Assembly: GCA_011947345.1 (NCBI GenBank)
Contig: JAAVTG010000246.1
Coordinates: 62,001 to 126,000, forward strand
Direction: 5' to 3'
DNA: 64,000 nucleotides
From: Phytophthora quininea
Taxonomy: Eukaryota > Oomycota > Peronosporomycetes > Peronosporales > Peronosporaceae
The stretch's first letter is position 1; each line of letters starts with the position of its first letter. Positions 50,804-64,000 of the stretch are shown piece after piece. The notes beneath the pieces were generated by a model. The model saw only the letters and a program-made list of their open reading frames with translations. It did not search any database and was not told where the DNA came from. Made by a program: the position numbers and the translations under genes.

Positions 50804-51080
50804 AGGACACCACGGGCCATGGTTCGCCAAAATCCGCGTTATGAGTGCCGTCTTCCCCGTGCCAACCACCTAGGCGCGTAATATGAGGACTTTTTTTCTG
50901 CAGCGATTCTCTCGTTTTGAAAGCACATTCAAACAGAACGACCCTGCCACCATCAGTCGTTGACGATTGCCAACCAAATTGCTGGCTACCAGCGTACTAA
51001 CAGCAGCGTCAGCAGCACCGCTCGGCCAACCGTTCTTCAAAACCAAGCGTCGGCTTGCTCTGTTAACCTGGCCTCTCACC
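50804..51080. other. spacer between the Fanzor arm and the pogo relic
   Basis: No supported feature. It probably includes the pogo element's left end. Confidence 0.35.
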
Positions 51081-52840
51081 CTTTCGGCGGCATTCGGCAA
51101 ATTGCCTGCTCCGGCTGCAATGTCACCCAAGAAAAAGCGGAACAGCTACAACCTTCACTTCAAATAACAAGTCGCCAGCAAGTACAAGGCCAACGTCGGA
51201 GGCTGCGGTTATCATGCACTGGCTCAACAGTACAAGCTTACTTCGTCCATGGTCCATGGCTGGGTGAATCAACTTGACAAGCTCGAACAAGCACTGAGGG
51301 ACCGCCAGGTTGTTACCCGCGTGCAGCGACGCTTTCCTGGCGCCAAACGAAAACCTGCGCATGACGAACTCGAGAAGCAGCTTCACGATTGGACATCGAT
51401 CCGAAACCAAAAAGATTACGAGTCAAAGACAAATACATCCAGCTCCAAGCATTAAACCGCTCCCAACAAAACAATGACACCGTACACCATCAGCCCTTTG
51501 CCGCCTCAACAGGATGGCTTGATCGCTTTAGAACTCGGTACAACCTCGTTTCAAGGCGCCAAATTACCACGAGAACAATACCGCCGGACGCTGACGAAAC
51601 ATGTCTAGAGTTTATCGAACCAGCGCAGAAACTGATAGAGGAGCATGGAATTTTGCCTGGCAACGTGATCAACATGGACCCAATCCTCGGTATTTTGAAA
51701 CCGAACCAAACAGCACCATTACAACTCGTGACGTAAACGAAGTGCTACTTCGGAAAGGAGGAAGCAGTCACAAGAGGTTCACTGCGACGTTTGCTATCAC
51801 TAGTGACGAGGAGTTTTTAACTCCTCATCTTCTCTTCTCAAAACTGAAGCACAAACCGGCGGTCCCCAAGGGCGTTGTTGTGGATGTAAACACAACCGGT
51901 ATGTGGAACGATAAGATTCTCCTCGATTACGCGAAGACTGTCATTTGCAGCAGGAAGGAGACTCAATTTTATCGGCAGCCTGTTCTTTAGATCATTGATT
52001 CGTACGCATGCCATATCACGCTGTTCAGTGAGAAGCTGCTTCAGTGATACAATATATTTGTTCTGTTGGTGCCCTTCCACCTGACAAGTCTTCTCCAGCC
52101 TCTTGATGTAGCTGTGAATCGAAGCTTCCAAGCTTTCTACACGAACCAGCATGACGAGTACATTGGCCGAGCACTGGATGACACATCACTGCAGATGAAG
52201 TCAGGAAACACCAAAGTGCCAAGCTATTCTGTTGTTGCACAGTGGTTTTTGGACTGGATCGCTACGAGGACAGCTGATATCTGTGGTGTAGTTGGACGCT
52301 CCAGCTTTGACAAGTCCGATTTACACTCGCCGCTTCGCGATCTGGTCGACTCCAGCATCAACATGCACGAGTGGCACCTTCGGTATCAACACCTACTCAA
52401 CAACGACAACGGCGACGACGGCAGGAGGAACTCTGTATCCAGCAACCAGCTTGGTATACGCCAGAGGATATTGGCTCAAGTCTGTTCTGTTGCCTTAGGC
52501 ACTCGGTCGCTAGCTACGAATCTGACTACGTTGCCGCTCTGGCCCAGTACATGCAAGGGCTCAATGAGCTTAGCGGATTGTTCGACGATGACTACATTGC
52601 GTCAATCCGGAACGGACGAGATGGGAGCGAGCTCGGGATTTATGCAGCAGCTCAGTATCACAGATGCAACATTGAGCTTAAAACCCTTAACTACGACTGC
52701 AAGGTCGTGTCGACGTTCAAATACTTCGCAGAAGGCGTTTCTAGAACAGTTTGTATTCTTGCCAGATACAAACAAGCTAGGATGGACGTATAGAAGCAAT
52801 GTCGTACTGGTAATTACCGGTAGTGATCAGCGTTGGCATT
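51081..52840 (+). pseudogene. pogo/Tigger-like (CENP-B type) transposase relic
   Basis: The N-terminal helix-turn-helix region is readable after SPKKKRNSYN (KYKANVGGCGYHALAQQYKLTSSMVHGWV in pieces). A Tc5-type DNA-binding segment follows with STGWLDRFRTRYNLVSRRQI. The DDE core is spread over frames: [10 protein letters not shown] (first Asp), [29 protein letters not shown] (second Asp), then [20 protein letters not shown] with the third Asp. At least four frame changes and a stop. The C-terminal part (to 52842) is less certain. Inactive relic. Confidence 0.7.
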
Positions 52841-52910
52841 AAAGTTTGAGAGGGCCCAATATCTGTACCGGTATTACCGGTAGTGACCACCGGGCATTAG
52901 AAAAATGAAG
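52800..52910. repeat. ACCGGTAGTGA repeats beyond the pogo relic
   Basis: AATTACCGGTAGTGATCA and TATTACCGGTAGTGACCA occur 58 bp apart (about 52811 and 52869), the second next to ACCGGTATTACCGGT. They may be terminal repeats of a transposon. The rest to 53070 holds no gene. Confidence 0.4.
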
Positions 52911-53070
52911 TGGGTGGGCGTTTATGGGTGGGTGGGATTTCAGTATAATTAAATGCCGTCTCCAATACAAAATGCAAGATAGGTGACTAAATGGATACAG
53001 CCCAAATATTCGTGAAATACACTGGGTGGGCTTGAAAAAGCCCATAAACCTTTATCCCAGTTTGCGAACC

Positions 53071-53583
53071 ATGGCCAGGTAAGACGACGTCTCGGACGTC
53101 TCGGACGCTGCCGGTGCGCCCCCACCTTCTCCTAACGCTCGCTGCGATGCTTGTGTGTGACTGCAACCGATGGACAGCAGTGCAGCGGGCGAGTTCAAGC
53201 GTGTGCAGGAGGACGAGGAGGAGTTCCAGAAGGGCCCGCTGTCAGTCCTCATGCACAGCGTCAAGAACAACTCGCAGGTACTCATCAACGTGCGCAACAA
53301 CCACAAGTTGCTGGCTCGCGTCAAGGCCTTCGACCGCCACTGCAATATGTGAGAATATGTATCCAACTATCAGCAAGGGAAATGCTCATACCACCACCAC
53401 CAACTGTTTATTTGCTGCTGCTGCTGTAGGGTGCTGGAGAACGTCAAGGAGATGTGGACGGAGGTGCCCAAGTCCGGCAAGGGCAAGAAGGCCGCCAAGC
53501 CAGTGAATAAGGACCGCTTCGTCAGCAAAATGTTCCTGCGCGGAGACTCGGTCATCATCGTGATGCGGAACCCTCACGCTTAG
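53071..53583 (+). CDS. SNRPD2: small nuclear ribonucleoprotein SmD2
   Basis: Exons 53071-53078 (ATGGCCAG), 53181-53348 and 53430-53583 join in phase with GTAAGA and GTGAGA donors. An alternative start is the ATG at 53170 without the first intron. [52 protein letters not shown] is the Sm1 fold and the linker of SmD2. [18 protein letters not shown] is Sm2. SmD2 is part of the seven-membered Sm ring on U1, U2, U4 and U5 snRNA for splicing. About 107 residues, normal for the family. No frame damage. Confidence 0.95.
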
Positions 53584-53625
53584 AGCCAGCGATCGACAGC
53601 AGTGGCGAGTGGAGGCAGAGCGGCC

Positions 53626-53645
53626 CTCTCTCTCTCTCTCTCTCT
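53626..53645 (+). repeat. (CT)n microsatellite
   Basis: Ten CT units between SmD2 and the F-box gene. Confidence 0.9.
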
Positions 53646-53845
53646 GAAGAACAGCACACCTCGAGACAAGTTGGTAGACGCTCAAGAGAGCTACAAAAGC
53701 ACGCTTCCAGCTGGCGAAGCTGTTCGGAATAGAAGCCAAGTCTGCTTTGGCCGTGCGGTATACATGCATTTGCGCTCTTGTGGTTTGGAATCCATTTTAC
53801 CAGGTCTGCTGCGCGTCATTCCTGCGATCCCCCAGTCACACGACA

Positions 53846-54364
53846 ATGCCTGCGCTGCTGGAATTGCCGTCCGAGTTGCTGGAGCTCAATGTGTGCCAGT
53901 ACCTGGATGTCTCGAGTCTGATTCAATTGCTGCTTGTCAATCGGCGCCTGAAGGAAGAGATCACTCTCTGTTCGGAGCTCTGGGTTTCTCTAGTGGCGCG
54001 CTACTTTGGTTATGTGCACAAGCCATCAGTTCGAGTTATCGGCAGCAACGCATCACAACAGAGCTGTATCAACTGGAAAAGTGTTTTTGCCGCGGCATGG
54101 CAAGATTCCCTCGCGATTTCAGCTTCAAGCTTGCAAGAAGGAGACATGGTGCAGACTTACAACAAACGGGAAGACCATCACGAAAGGCTGCGGCCTCAAG
54201 AATCTCAGGTCCGTCAAGAACTGATGCTGATGCAGGCTTTGCGGAGGTTCCCAACGAGCGTCGACCTCGTCCACTTGTACGCAAAAGTGATTCGGCAGGC
54301 TCACCTTGTGCCGAGATCGAATGCTGCAACCACAGTGAAAGCGCTTCGCCGACTGGCGCTGTAA
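53846..54364 (+). CDS. F-box protein
   Basis: The ATG at 53846 (MPALLELPSELLELNVCQYLDVSSLIQLLLVNRRLKEEI) opens directly with an F-box, which binds Skp1 in SCF ubiquitin ligases. LWVSLVARYFGYV follows as usual. The remaining 110 residues are helical and hydrophilic (YNKREDHHERLRPQ), without WD or LRR repeats, so the target-binding part is unknown. 172 residues, intronless. The frame is open upstream to 53747, but the F-box sits at the chosen start. Confidence 0.75.
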   Translation: MPALLELPSELLELNVCQYLDVSSLIQLLLVNRRLKEEITLCSELWVSLVARYFGYVHKPSVRVIGSNASQQSCINWKSVFAAAWQDSLAISASSLQEGDMVQTYNKREDHHERLRPQESQVRQELMLMQALRRFPTSVDLVHLYAKVIRQAHLVPRSNAATTVKALRRLAL

Positions 54365-54651
54365 GGTTATTCGAGTCATTGTCAGTTCCGTTTATTTCTT
54401 TTTGTATGAAGTCGCGTTGTTCTCCGACGTCTACTCGGGCTTCTTATTGCTATCGCTCCGCCCACATTTTCTTCATGCGACGCCTTCCTCACGAAGTCCG
54501 AATTTCAGTGCCGGGCCACGGGTACACAGGCTGGAAAAATCTCACGATGTGTCGAGGAGTATCTCTGTCATGCAACACAGGGATGGCAAAGCACGGGAGC
54601 AACGCTGTTGCTTCAATCACGATAGCGGCTCCACCTTTATGCTTGGGATTC
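54365..54651. other. 3' intergenic region between convergent genes
   Basis: Between the F-box gene and the kinase gene. No feature supported. Confidence 0.4.
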
Positions 54652-57600
54652 TCACACGACTGACGAGGGTGTGAGGACGGACTTGGGCTGCTGCACCACT
54701 TGCTTCTTCGGCGAGCTCGACAATTCAATTTCTCGATCGACGTCGGAAGCGCCTGCGTGATCGCTCTCGCCATCGCTGTCACTGCTGCTAGTGCTGGTGC
54801 TATTGTGCGCGTCGAGGTCGGAAGCGCCGTTGACTTCAGCTGCGGCAGCGGCATCTGGTACTGATACATTGTGAATGGGGGTGTCGCCAATTTCGTCAAG
54901 GGCTGCCTCGACATCCCCTTGGGCCACTATCTCATTTGTATGTGCAGGAGTCGCCATGATCTCAATAGCGACCTCTGCTTGTGCACTTCGATCGTGCTTT
55001 GGCATCGAACCCTGCACAGGTGCAGACGATGGTGGCCGTCCCATGGCATCGACTGAAGTAGCTGGTATCGGAGGCACCGAGAAGGGCGCCGACGCCTGGG
55101 TCGGTGCTGATGACTGTGACGACGTTGCAATCTCGGGGGTAATCGGCGAGACCGCTACGGCAGGAGTTACTTCCGACGAAACACGGGTTGTAGGAACCGA
55201 ATTCGGAGGGAGCAGCACCACCGGGGATGGTCGTGCCTGAATTGGCGGCTGGGGAGCGCGAATGGGAGGGTGGGGCGCACGAATAAGCTCTTCCACGGCT
55301 TCGCCCTTTTGTGATGGAGCAGGTATGCTGGTTGGTGCAGCAGGGGGACTGGCGCTGGTGGCACGGACGAACCAGCTTCAGCTGATGTTGACATGCGAGC
55401 TGAAGCGGGTGCATGGCTTTTGTTCGACGATGATGATGAGATATCGTTAATCGAGCTTTGAGACCGAGTCGATACAGTATTTCCTGATGTTGGTACCGCT
55501 GGATCTGGAATTCGAGCGTCCGGATGAAACGCGCATACATCTTCGAAGATAAGCTCTTGAAGCTTTTGCTTCGTCAGGTCGGTATTTTCAAACGCAAAGT
55601 CAAACGGCGTAGGACACGTTTTCTCCACTGACCTGTCGCGAACCAGGCTCAGGTACGGGTGAGCGAGTGCCTCCTGGATCGTAATGCGCTTGCGAGGGTC
55701 AAATACCAGCATCTTCTCAAGCAAATCCAAGCACTGCGGGGTAGCACGCGGATACACCGATGAGAGCGGCACCTTCGGCTTCTTCGGTTGACGTAAAATA
55801 AAACGTTTCGCTTTCGGGTTTGTGATGAAGTCAAGAGAATCCTCCGATGGTGATCCCACGACATCCATGATGATCTTAAGCTGATGCAGATAGTCATGTC
55901 CTGGGAAAAGCGGACGGCGACCCAGCATTTCAGCGAGGATGCATCCAATCGCCCAGACATCCATCTGCTTGTCGTACTTGGAAGAAAGGAGCAGCTCCGG
56001 GGCTCGGTACCACCGCGTTACAACGTATTCCGTGAGACCCGAGTCCATGCCTTGAATACCACGAGCAAGACCAAAATCGCAAAGCTTCAGATCGCAGTCC
56101 GAGTTGACCAGGATATTGGAAGGCTTCAAGTCACGATGAAGCACTTCAGCCGAGTGCACATAGTTGATCGCCACCAGCATCTGGTACAAGAAGTACTGAA
56201 CGTGGTCATCGCTAATCGACTGGTTCGAGTGAATCACGCGGTGAAGATCAGTCTCCATAAGGTCGGTCACAATATACACATCATTGAACTCCTGAAGCGT
56301 TGGTGGGCGCAAGAGGTCCAGCAAATTCACCAAGTTCGGATGGTTCAGGTGGCGCATAAGGCGAATTTCACGCAGAATTCGCTTCGCGTCAATGAGGTCG
56401 TTAAATGCGTTCGGGATGTTTTTGATTGCAAGAGCTTGGCCGGTTTCGGTGTCGCTAGCAGCGATCACACATCCGTACGCGCCTTGGCCCACTGCCTTAA
56501 TCATTTGATATCGCTTGGGAACGTCGAAGTTCGTGTTTCCGACTCGGAATTGGTGGTTATCCCGCTTCGTGTCGCGGAATGAGCAACCGCGAGCTAGTGC
56601 GACACGGTGGCTCAATGACTGGACCATTGCCCCCGACGGACGAACCTGCGGAGTAGGCGCGTTGGGGTCCAGGCTGGGCGAGCTTTCGACCTCATCGATG
56701 CGACTGCTGGCAAGATTGGATCGTGACATCGCGGCAAACGAAGACATTGAAGCTTCAAAGCTGATACTGAGCTGCACGCGTCCACAAGTGAACTTGGTCT
56801 CATTCGCTGACAGCAGAGTGTACCATTGCGGCACAGCGCCACGAGCAATGTCGGTGTGGATAACGCTCTCTCGCACAGTTCTCGACGTGCTGGCCAGTGC
56901 CAGGAAGGGTGCCAGGTTGACCTTGGCCACGCCAACCACCCGTTCGGTGGCCTCACCATTGCCATCGCTGTCATTAATCTCCCACGCCTCGATCAGGATG
57001 AAACACGGTTTGCCTCGCGACGACCCTCCAAACGGGATTTCGTGCTTGGAGTTCCACTTGGGGTTGCGGATTTCCTCTGGATCGCAGCTTCGAGTTCGAG
57101 CGACGCAGTTTGCGGACGATGTCGGTGCATAAACATTGGTTTTGCCATCTGTGACCAGGCGAAGACCCAAAAGACACGGCGGCCGGATACCCGCTTCTCA
57201 TCTTCACCCTCGGCCACCTCAGCGTGATCCTCATCGTCGATGAAGCCTTGATCAGAGATCTGCTCGCCACGGAACACCACGACGTGGAGTTTCCCCGCCG
57301 GGTTGTCATGGGCGCTGTTACCAACGACAGCAGCCATCGGCAACGACAGGCTCGAAGTGGCGCTGCAGCCAAACACAGCCGAGGCTGCGATGGGGTCCGC
57401 CGTGATCGTGAGGCTCTTGACGCGTCCATCGGGCGCGAACTCGATCGTGTGTTGCCATTGCTGCGTAAACTTGCGCCCGTTGTCTCGGTTCTTCATGGTC
57501 TCTCTCCCAGCCACAACGGCCGTGCAGCCTTCCTTGGCCTGCGCAATATCTGTCACGAAGAACGCCGTGATCTCCACCGTCTCGTACAAGATGGAAAAGA

Positions 57601-58309
57601 AGTGCAGCACGCCGTCCAGGCCATGGTACTCCCCAGAAGGGCACTGTCGGCGCGTAGTTGGACGTGAGCACCACATCCCTCGACAGTTTGGGGAAGAACT
57701 GCGGCGACGACGAGTGCGAGATGAGCAGCTGCCTGAAGGCAAAGTAGAAGCCCCTGAGATCCACTTGTGTGGGGAGGCCTGCAACTGCAGCGCGTCCATG
57801 CCCTCGAGCGAGACGCTGTTGGGGCCGTGCCGCACCCCTTCCTCAATGGCCGCCTGCATCATCTCCACCCACATGTCCTTCTCCAGCTCAGTGGAGCAGC
57901 ACAGGTGGAAGTGCTTGTGCCCCTGCGTCTCGATGAGGAACCCGTGGGCCTTGCCGTAATTCTCCGGCCGCACTTTGCTGACGATCATGCGCCCCCGTAG
58001 GTTGCGGGCGCTGCGAGCCTCCTCCTTCGAGTTGTAGTACGTGAGCGTGGCGCCGTCCAGGATGAGGTAGCGCTCCTCCCAGCGCGGCAGCCAGTCTCCT
58101 TTCTTGCGCACGTAGCCCTCCCAGTGGACCTCGTGGGCGAGCGCGGCGGGCGTTGAGGCCGTCGAGTCCACGAGCAGGTCGTCCAGGTTCGCCGCGTCAC
58201 CGTTGGCGCTGGACAGCGCGCCCAGCAGCAGGTCGCGGCCCTGCTCCGCCGCGGACGAAGACGTCGGCGCCGCCGACGCCGACGCCGAGACGCTGCTCTC
58301 CGAGGCCAT
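54652..58309 (-). CDS. PH / NTF2-like / C2-like / MAP kinase fusion protein
   Basis: One minus-strand gene in four overlapping frames (58309-56993, 57764-57318, 57170-55167, 55296-54652). The order is: PH domain (HWEGYVRKKGDWLPRWEERYLIL, about 58140-57850); SnoaL/NTF2-like domain (FYFAFRQLLISHS to ITADPIAASAVFG); C2-like region (LHVVVFRGEQ, NPKWNSKHEIPF); a complete MAP kinase with GQGAYGCVIA, HRDLKPSNIL, CDFGLAR and an activation-loop TEY (about 56025); then a long Ser/Pro/Ala tail with an acidic stretch. About 1200 residues. The PH part would bring the kinase to phosphoinositide membranes. Shifts at G or C runs (near 57770, 57640, 57170, 55350) look like errors. Confidence 0.85.
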
Positions 58310-58486
58310 CGTCCCTTGTGCTTGACTGAATCGAAGGCCCCCGTTTCTTTCCCCTCGGCTGAAGCAAAAATAACTCGGCTATACAAACAACAAGACAACA
58401 GCCAAAAATACTCCCAAATACAAACGCCAAGTGATTTCTCGCCTCCAAAGTTGAAGTCGCTGGAAACCAAGCAGAGAGCTAGCTGC
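58310..58486. promoter_or_regulatory. 177-bp divergent promoter between kinase and the next gene
   Basis: Two start codons point away from each other. Includes AT-rich AAAATAACTCGGCTATACAAACAAC. No specific element recognised. Confidence 0.35.
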
Positions 58487-59160
58487 ATGGAGCTGCCGGA
58501 CGACGCAGACGGCGGCGCCTTCGAGGCGCTGGCGGCTGCCAATCTGCACTGGCTGGGTCGATACGCGCGTCTGCACCCGAGCTTCGGCGTGGAGCCATCG
58601 CTGCTGGAGCGCCACAGCCTCTGGATGAACGCCTTCTTCCAGAAGAGCCGCATGGTGACGTCGCCGGCGTCGGCGCAGGCCAAGGCGCTGCTCAGGAGAC
58701 ACCGAGACACAGTCAGCGAGAGGCTGCGGTGGGCACCGACGCCGCACGCCGAGTCTCCGTTCTGCACGACGCCGGTGGAGCCCATGGCGGCGCTCATGTT
58801 CGCGGCGTCGGTGGATCGCTGCCCACACGGCAATCTGGTGCGACTAAGAGGAGAAAGTGACCATGGAGGGTGTGTGCGCGCGTATATTTAATATGATTGT
58901 GGTGTTGGTACTATGTATCTATAGGAGGCTTTACTGGCCGAAGCCTGGGAGCTGTTGCAGTGCACTGCCATTCGGTCGAGCGCACTCCAGTCGGGCTTTG
59001 CTGGCTGCATCTACAGGTTCCTGACTGAGTTCACGGAGCCCCAGAAGCGCGTACGATCTGGGCTTCTGTGGATGTAAAAATGTGTCTTTTAACTGACTAT
59101 GCGTGGTGCTTCGCTGCTGTCTAGATTCCTTGCTTACGACTGCTGGTACTGCTGGCAGAG
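58487..59160 (+). CDS. hypothetical protein, N-terminal exons
   Basis: ATG at 58487 (MELPDDADGGAFEALAAANLHWLGRYARLH). Exon 1 ends at one of several GT donors between 58857 and 58875. A second exon from about 58928 reads ALLAEAWELLQCTAIRSSALQSGFAGCIYRFL to 59050. A third begins near 59125 and runs into the frame of 59176. Helical and hydrophobic-patterned, no known domain. It may be the 5' part of the TPR gene that follows. Confidence 0.45.
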
Positions 59161-59175
59161 GAGGACACTGCGGCA

Positions 59176-61616
59176 GTGGTGAACGCGTGCAAGGTCGCTG
59201 CTCAGGGCCAGTTCTGGGAGCCAAACATGTTTGTCTTGTCGCTGCAGAAGCGGCATAAGGGCAACTCCGAGCTGTGTGAACTAGCTTCGAAATTAATGAC
59301 CTTCTTCGCCGACGTGATGCCGATTCCTCAGCCGATCGTGCTAGAACGACCGTCGTTGGGGGAAAAGAGTCCACACAATGGTTATATCGACTGCACCTCG
59401 CCTCCACGCTCCCTGATAGCGGCGTTGCTCTGCCCCAGTTGGCGACCAAATATCGAATTACGGGTCCTCCGTTTTCGCCCACAACGACAATATCCAAGTT
59501 GTATCAAGAAGCGCCCTCTCCGTATTGTCCAAACATGTTGCTACCGCTGACGCGGCAACCGACATCGCCGCTTGAGCAATCTCGGCGGGCAAAGATCTTT
59601 AGTATGCCAAAACTTGCAGCAGTCGATGGACAACGGCGTTACCGTTGCTCAACGCCGAACTCTCCGATTTCGTACGCTGAGCGGAATATTGATGACGACC
59701 AAAAGGCCAGAAACCTAGATGCTGCACTTGCATCTCCGCCACAAAGCCCAGGAAGTCCAAGCAAGCCTCGTGTCAATCTCTCTGAAAAATATTCCTGGAA
59801 CCCGGAGTGCATTAATTCTGTGAGTGGATTCGAGTGGTGGTGGCGTTCACTACCACAGAACCACACAAATTTAGAGCCAACCCAGAAGCTGAAGATGGTT
59901 ACTAAAGCCGCTGTGCGCTTGCATTCGAAAGGGAGCTTCAACGTGCAATTGAACTGTATTTGTTGGCTCTATCATCGAACACGAACGATGAAGTGAAGTT
60001 TCGATTGCGGGTCAATTTGGCCTGCGCTTATGAGTCCGCAGAAGACATCTCCTCGAGTATTGCTGAATTTCGTGGCGCCTTGGAGCTAAACCCAGATGAC
60101 CCCTACGCGATTTACAAGCTTGGTAGTGCGCTAACGGCTGTCGGTGAATTTGAAGAGGCTCAAACACACTTTGAAGCTATCATTCACGAATACCCACAAG
60201 CTGCAGAAGGGTTAAAAACCTTGGAGAAGGCACAGGAAGCACACCAAAGAGGCGAAGAAGCGAGGAAAGCTGCCATCGCTGCTGCAAAAGTTCGTCGCTC
60301 GCCTCCAAAAGTCATATCTCCACGGGTGTTTGAACTGGATGCAACACCCCGAGAGCCTGTTGCGCCATCAACACCAGTACTACAATCTCCCGCACCGCAC
60401 CGAAAAAACGCCCAACCGCTAAACGAGAGCATCCAGCAGTCAGCGTTGAACCGAACGAATACACCAATGCGCCAGCGAAGTCACCGAACAAAGTTTCTCC
60501 TCCTCGAAACCCCGAGACTGCGAATGTTGCAACGTTGACAGACCATGTTGCTGCACCAAACCTGCTAGATTTGCTAGTGAAGCGCTGCCAGGAAACAGGC
60601 ATCAACATGATGGACGTCATTCGAAGACTGGATCCACAACACCGAGGTTTGATTCACAAGGAAAGCTTCATCAGTTTTCTTCGCGTAATGACTGGTGCTC
60701 ACGTCCCTCATCTGGATGATAGTACATCCCGCGAGGTGTTCGGTATTCAGACAAGTGACTGGGTAACCAAGGACGGTCAGGATTTCTTCGTCTACGATAG
60801 ATTTGTGGATACGTACGCGGCAGCATACCGAGCCGTATTGAACCAACTCAGCACAGACGAAATCTTGCGCATGAAGCAGCAGGTTGATGAACTTGTTCGA
60901 AATGATGTGGCCTTCGTGTCAAATCGCAGTGTCTCTGAGTGGGTGCGGTTGGGAAGTGCGCGTGCTCACACAGAGTTGAACGACACTTCTTCTGCTTCTG
61001 CTACCAAGCCAGAAAATGCGCTAGAAAATTGCAATCCCAGCCGACGCGAGTCAAATGACGAAACAAGTGCTCAACACCAGGCGAGACAGTCAAAAAGACT
61101 CCCAGATCTGGAGGGCGACACCCGAGACGCTCCTGATGAAAGCATAATCACCCCCAGAACACGCGTCAGGAAAGAAAAGGCGCGTGAGGAATGGCTATTG
61201 ACTGCAGAAAAGGCTCGAGTTCTTGCAAGGAGACAACAGCACTGCATCAAGTCTCTGCGAGATATCGCTGCTCGAGCGAGAACACATGTTGCATCTCGCC
61301 GTAGAGCGATCTCATTTTTGGTGGGGTTGCTCAGAACGCCCGCGAGGAATTGACTTCGAGGAGGTTACGACTGGCAACAGCTCAGCAAGAGGACCCCATG
61401 GAGCTGGAGACTACGAATTTAATGACGTCTGCTAAAGAGCTGTCCGAGCTGACATACAAGTGTGCTGTCCAAAAGGCAATGTGTCGGTTGGGTCAAATTG
61501 CTGGGCTTGAAGATGTGAAAACTGTTGCGGCTCAGTTTGCCGCGTTCTGCCAAGTCCCCATCTACTTCCTGGCGGTGCACCGCAACGACTCAGAGGAAGG
61601 TGCGCTGACCGGTTAA
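59176..61616 (+). CDS. TPR and degenerate EF-hand protein (several frame breaks)
   Basis: Consecutive plus-strand ORFs (59176-59550, 59439-59996, 59960-60538, 60535-61353, 61350-61616) appear to be one protein. The start of this part is internal: VNACKVAAQGQFWEPNMFVLSLQKRH. A Ser/Pro-rich linker follows. Then come TPR units, RAIELYLLALSSNTNDEVKFRLRVNLACAY and SSIAEFRGALELNPDDPYAIYKLGSAL. An EF-hand-like segment is VIRRLDPQHRGLIHKESFISFLRVM. A helical C-terminus ends the gene. Breaks at about 59930, 60405 (six A) and 61280-61330 must be bridged. Function unknown; TPRs mediate protein contacts. Confidence 0.55.
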
Positions 61617-61738
61617 TGCCACTAGCACACAATTTTTGCAGCCGTTGATCTCGACGCCAAGGAAATTCATTTAAATGCATACAGTACAAGGTTGTTCGGC
61701 TTCGCTGCGCAAAATACTGCGACGTCAATAGCCAGCGC

Positions 61739-63571
<1,833 letters not shown>

Positions 63572-64000
63572 CGCGGCGGGTCGAATCGGAAAGTGAGCTC
63601 GCCCAACACGCCCAAAACATGGGAATCCCGCGAGAAATCGCCGAGGATATCCGCGCGCAGATTAATGTGTGACGGAGCCGTCAGCAAGCACGGCGCTTGG
63701 TGCTTGGTGCAGATCGATCCCCGTCTCTGACGACCACACGCTGTTTGCGCGTGCCGCTCGAGAAAAGCGTGTGGGCGACTGCAACGCGTTGCAGTCGTGA
63801 CGGTTGGGGGCAATTTCACGTTGGGAACGCTCGTCAACGACGTGCCGCCTGGCGTGACGCTCGCGCTGCCGGCCCAGCTTCGGCAGCTATTGCCGCCAGC
63901 ACCAACTGGACGCGGTTTCTGGCTTGCGCTCCCAGTTCCAGATTCGCCCAGGACAACTGGAACACGACTGGAGAATGCGGCCAAGCAAGGTGCCGGCGCA
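63572..64000. other. upstream region of malic enzyme, no confident gene
   Basis: From about 63770 to the window end both strands are open for more than 70 codons because of high GC. No motif decides between them, so no gene is called. Confidence 0.3.

Noticed and set aside
53602..54663. 353-codon plus-strand ORF overlapping the F-box gene
   Set aside because: It starts in the CT repeat and has no domain; the F-box in the other frame is clear.

Overview
The window is eukaryotic and looks like Phytophthora or a close oomycete relative. It carries two GH12 xyloglucanase-type genes very close to the Phytophthora XEG1 family, introns of about 60-100 bp with GTRNGT donors, short intergenic spaces with CATTTTGAC-like core promoter motifs, and many Ty3/gypsy, Tc1/mariner, pogo and Fanzor-type elements between compact housekeeping genes. 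The species cannot be fixed from sequence alone.

Layout. 1-8947: the 3' part of a large Ty3/gypsy LTR element. After pol come an antisense two-part ORF, a multi-membrane-span ORF and a 3' LTR (8291-8947, ends TGTCCCGG/CCGGGACA). 8948-13437: a 2204-bp block in tandem, separated by 82 bp that hold part of a phospholipase D HKD motif. Each block carries a GIY-YIG/T5orf172-like ORF, an Arg-rich coiled coil and an unknown ORF. A third, truncated inverted copy lies at 16690-17586. 13982-14641: cobalamin adenosyltransferase. 15003-15749: GH12 gene with a broken start. 15797-16680: truncated C2-domain gene. 17870-20453: hAT-like relic, then a Tc1/mariner copy nested in a foldback element. 20641-33044: a gene-dense stretch with MFS transporter, SNAPC1-like gene, ankyrin/FN3 gene, second MFS transporter, histidyl-tRNA synthetase with a PAL/HAL-like N-terminus, intact GH12 gene and a coiled-coil protein. 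33440-37540: a second gypsy element (chromovirus), decayed. 38936-41433: Hsp110. 41639-50803: a 2.37-kb inverted repeat around a 4.4-kb gene-poor spacer, each arm with a Fanzor (eukaryotic TnpB-like, RuvC) gene. 50900-52840: pogo-like transposon relic. 53071-63571: SmD2, F-box protein, a PH/NTF2-like/C2/MAP-kinase fusion, a TPR-containing gene and mitochondrial malic enzyme.

The housekeeping genes serve unrelated processes: translation, splicing, chaperoning, B12 and malate metabolism, transport and signalling. Neighbours are close, but I see no functional cluster. The mobile part is where the unusual biology lies: the paired Fanzor arms, the three-copy GIY-YIG-like cassette, and the extra ORFs of the first gypsy element.

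Caution: many conserved genes (HisRS, Hsp110, the kinase, malic enzyme, the TPR gene) each carry one or more single-base shifts, often at C, G or A runs. Base-level assembly error is therefore likely, and a single frameshift here is weak evidence for a pseudogene.
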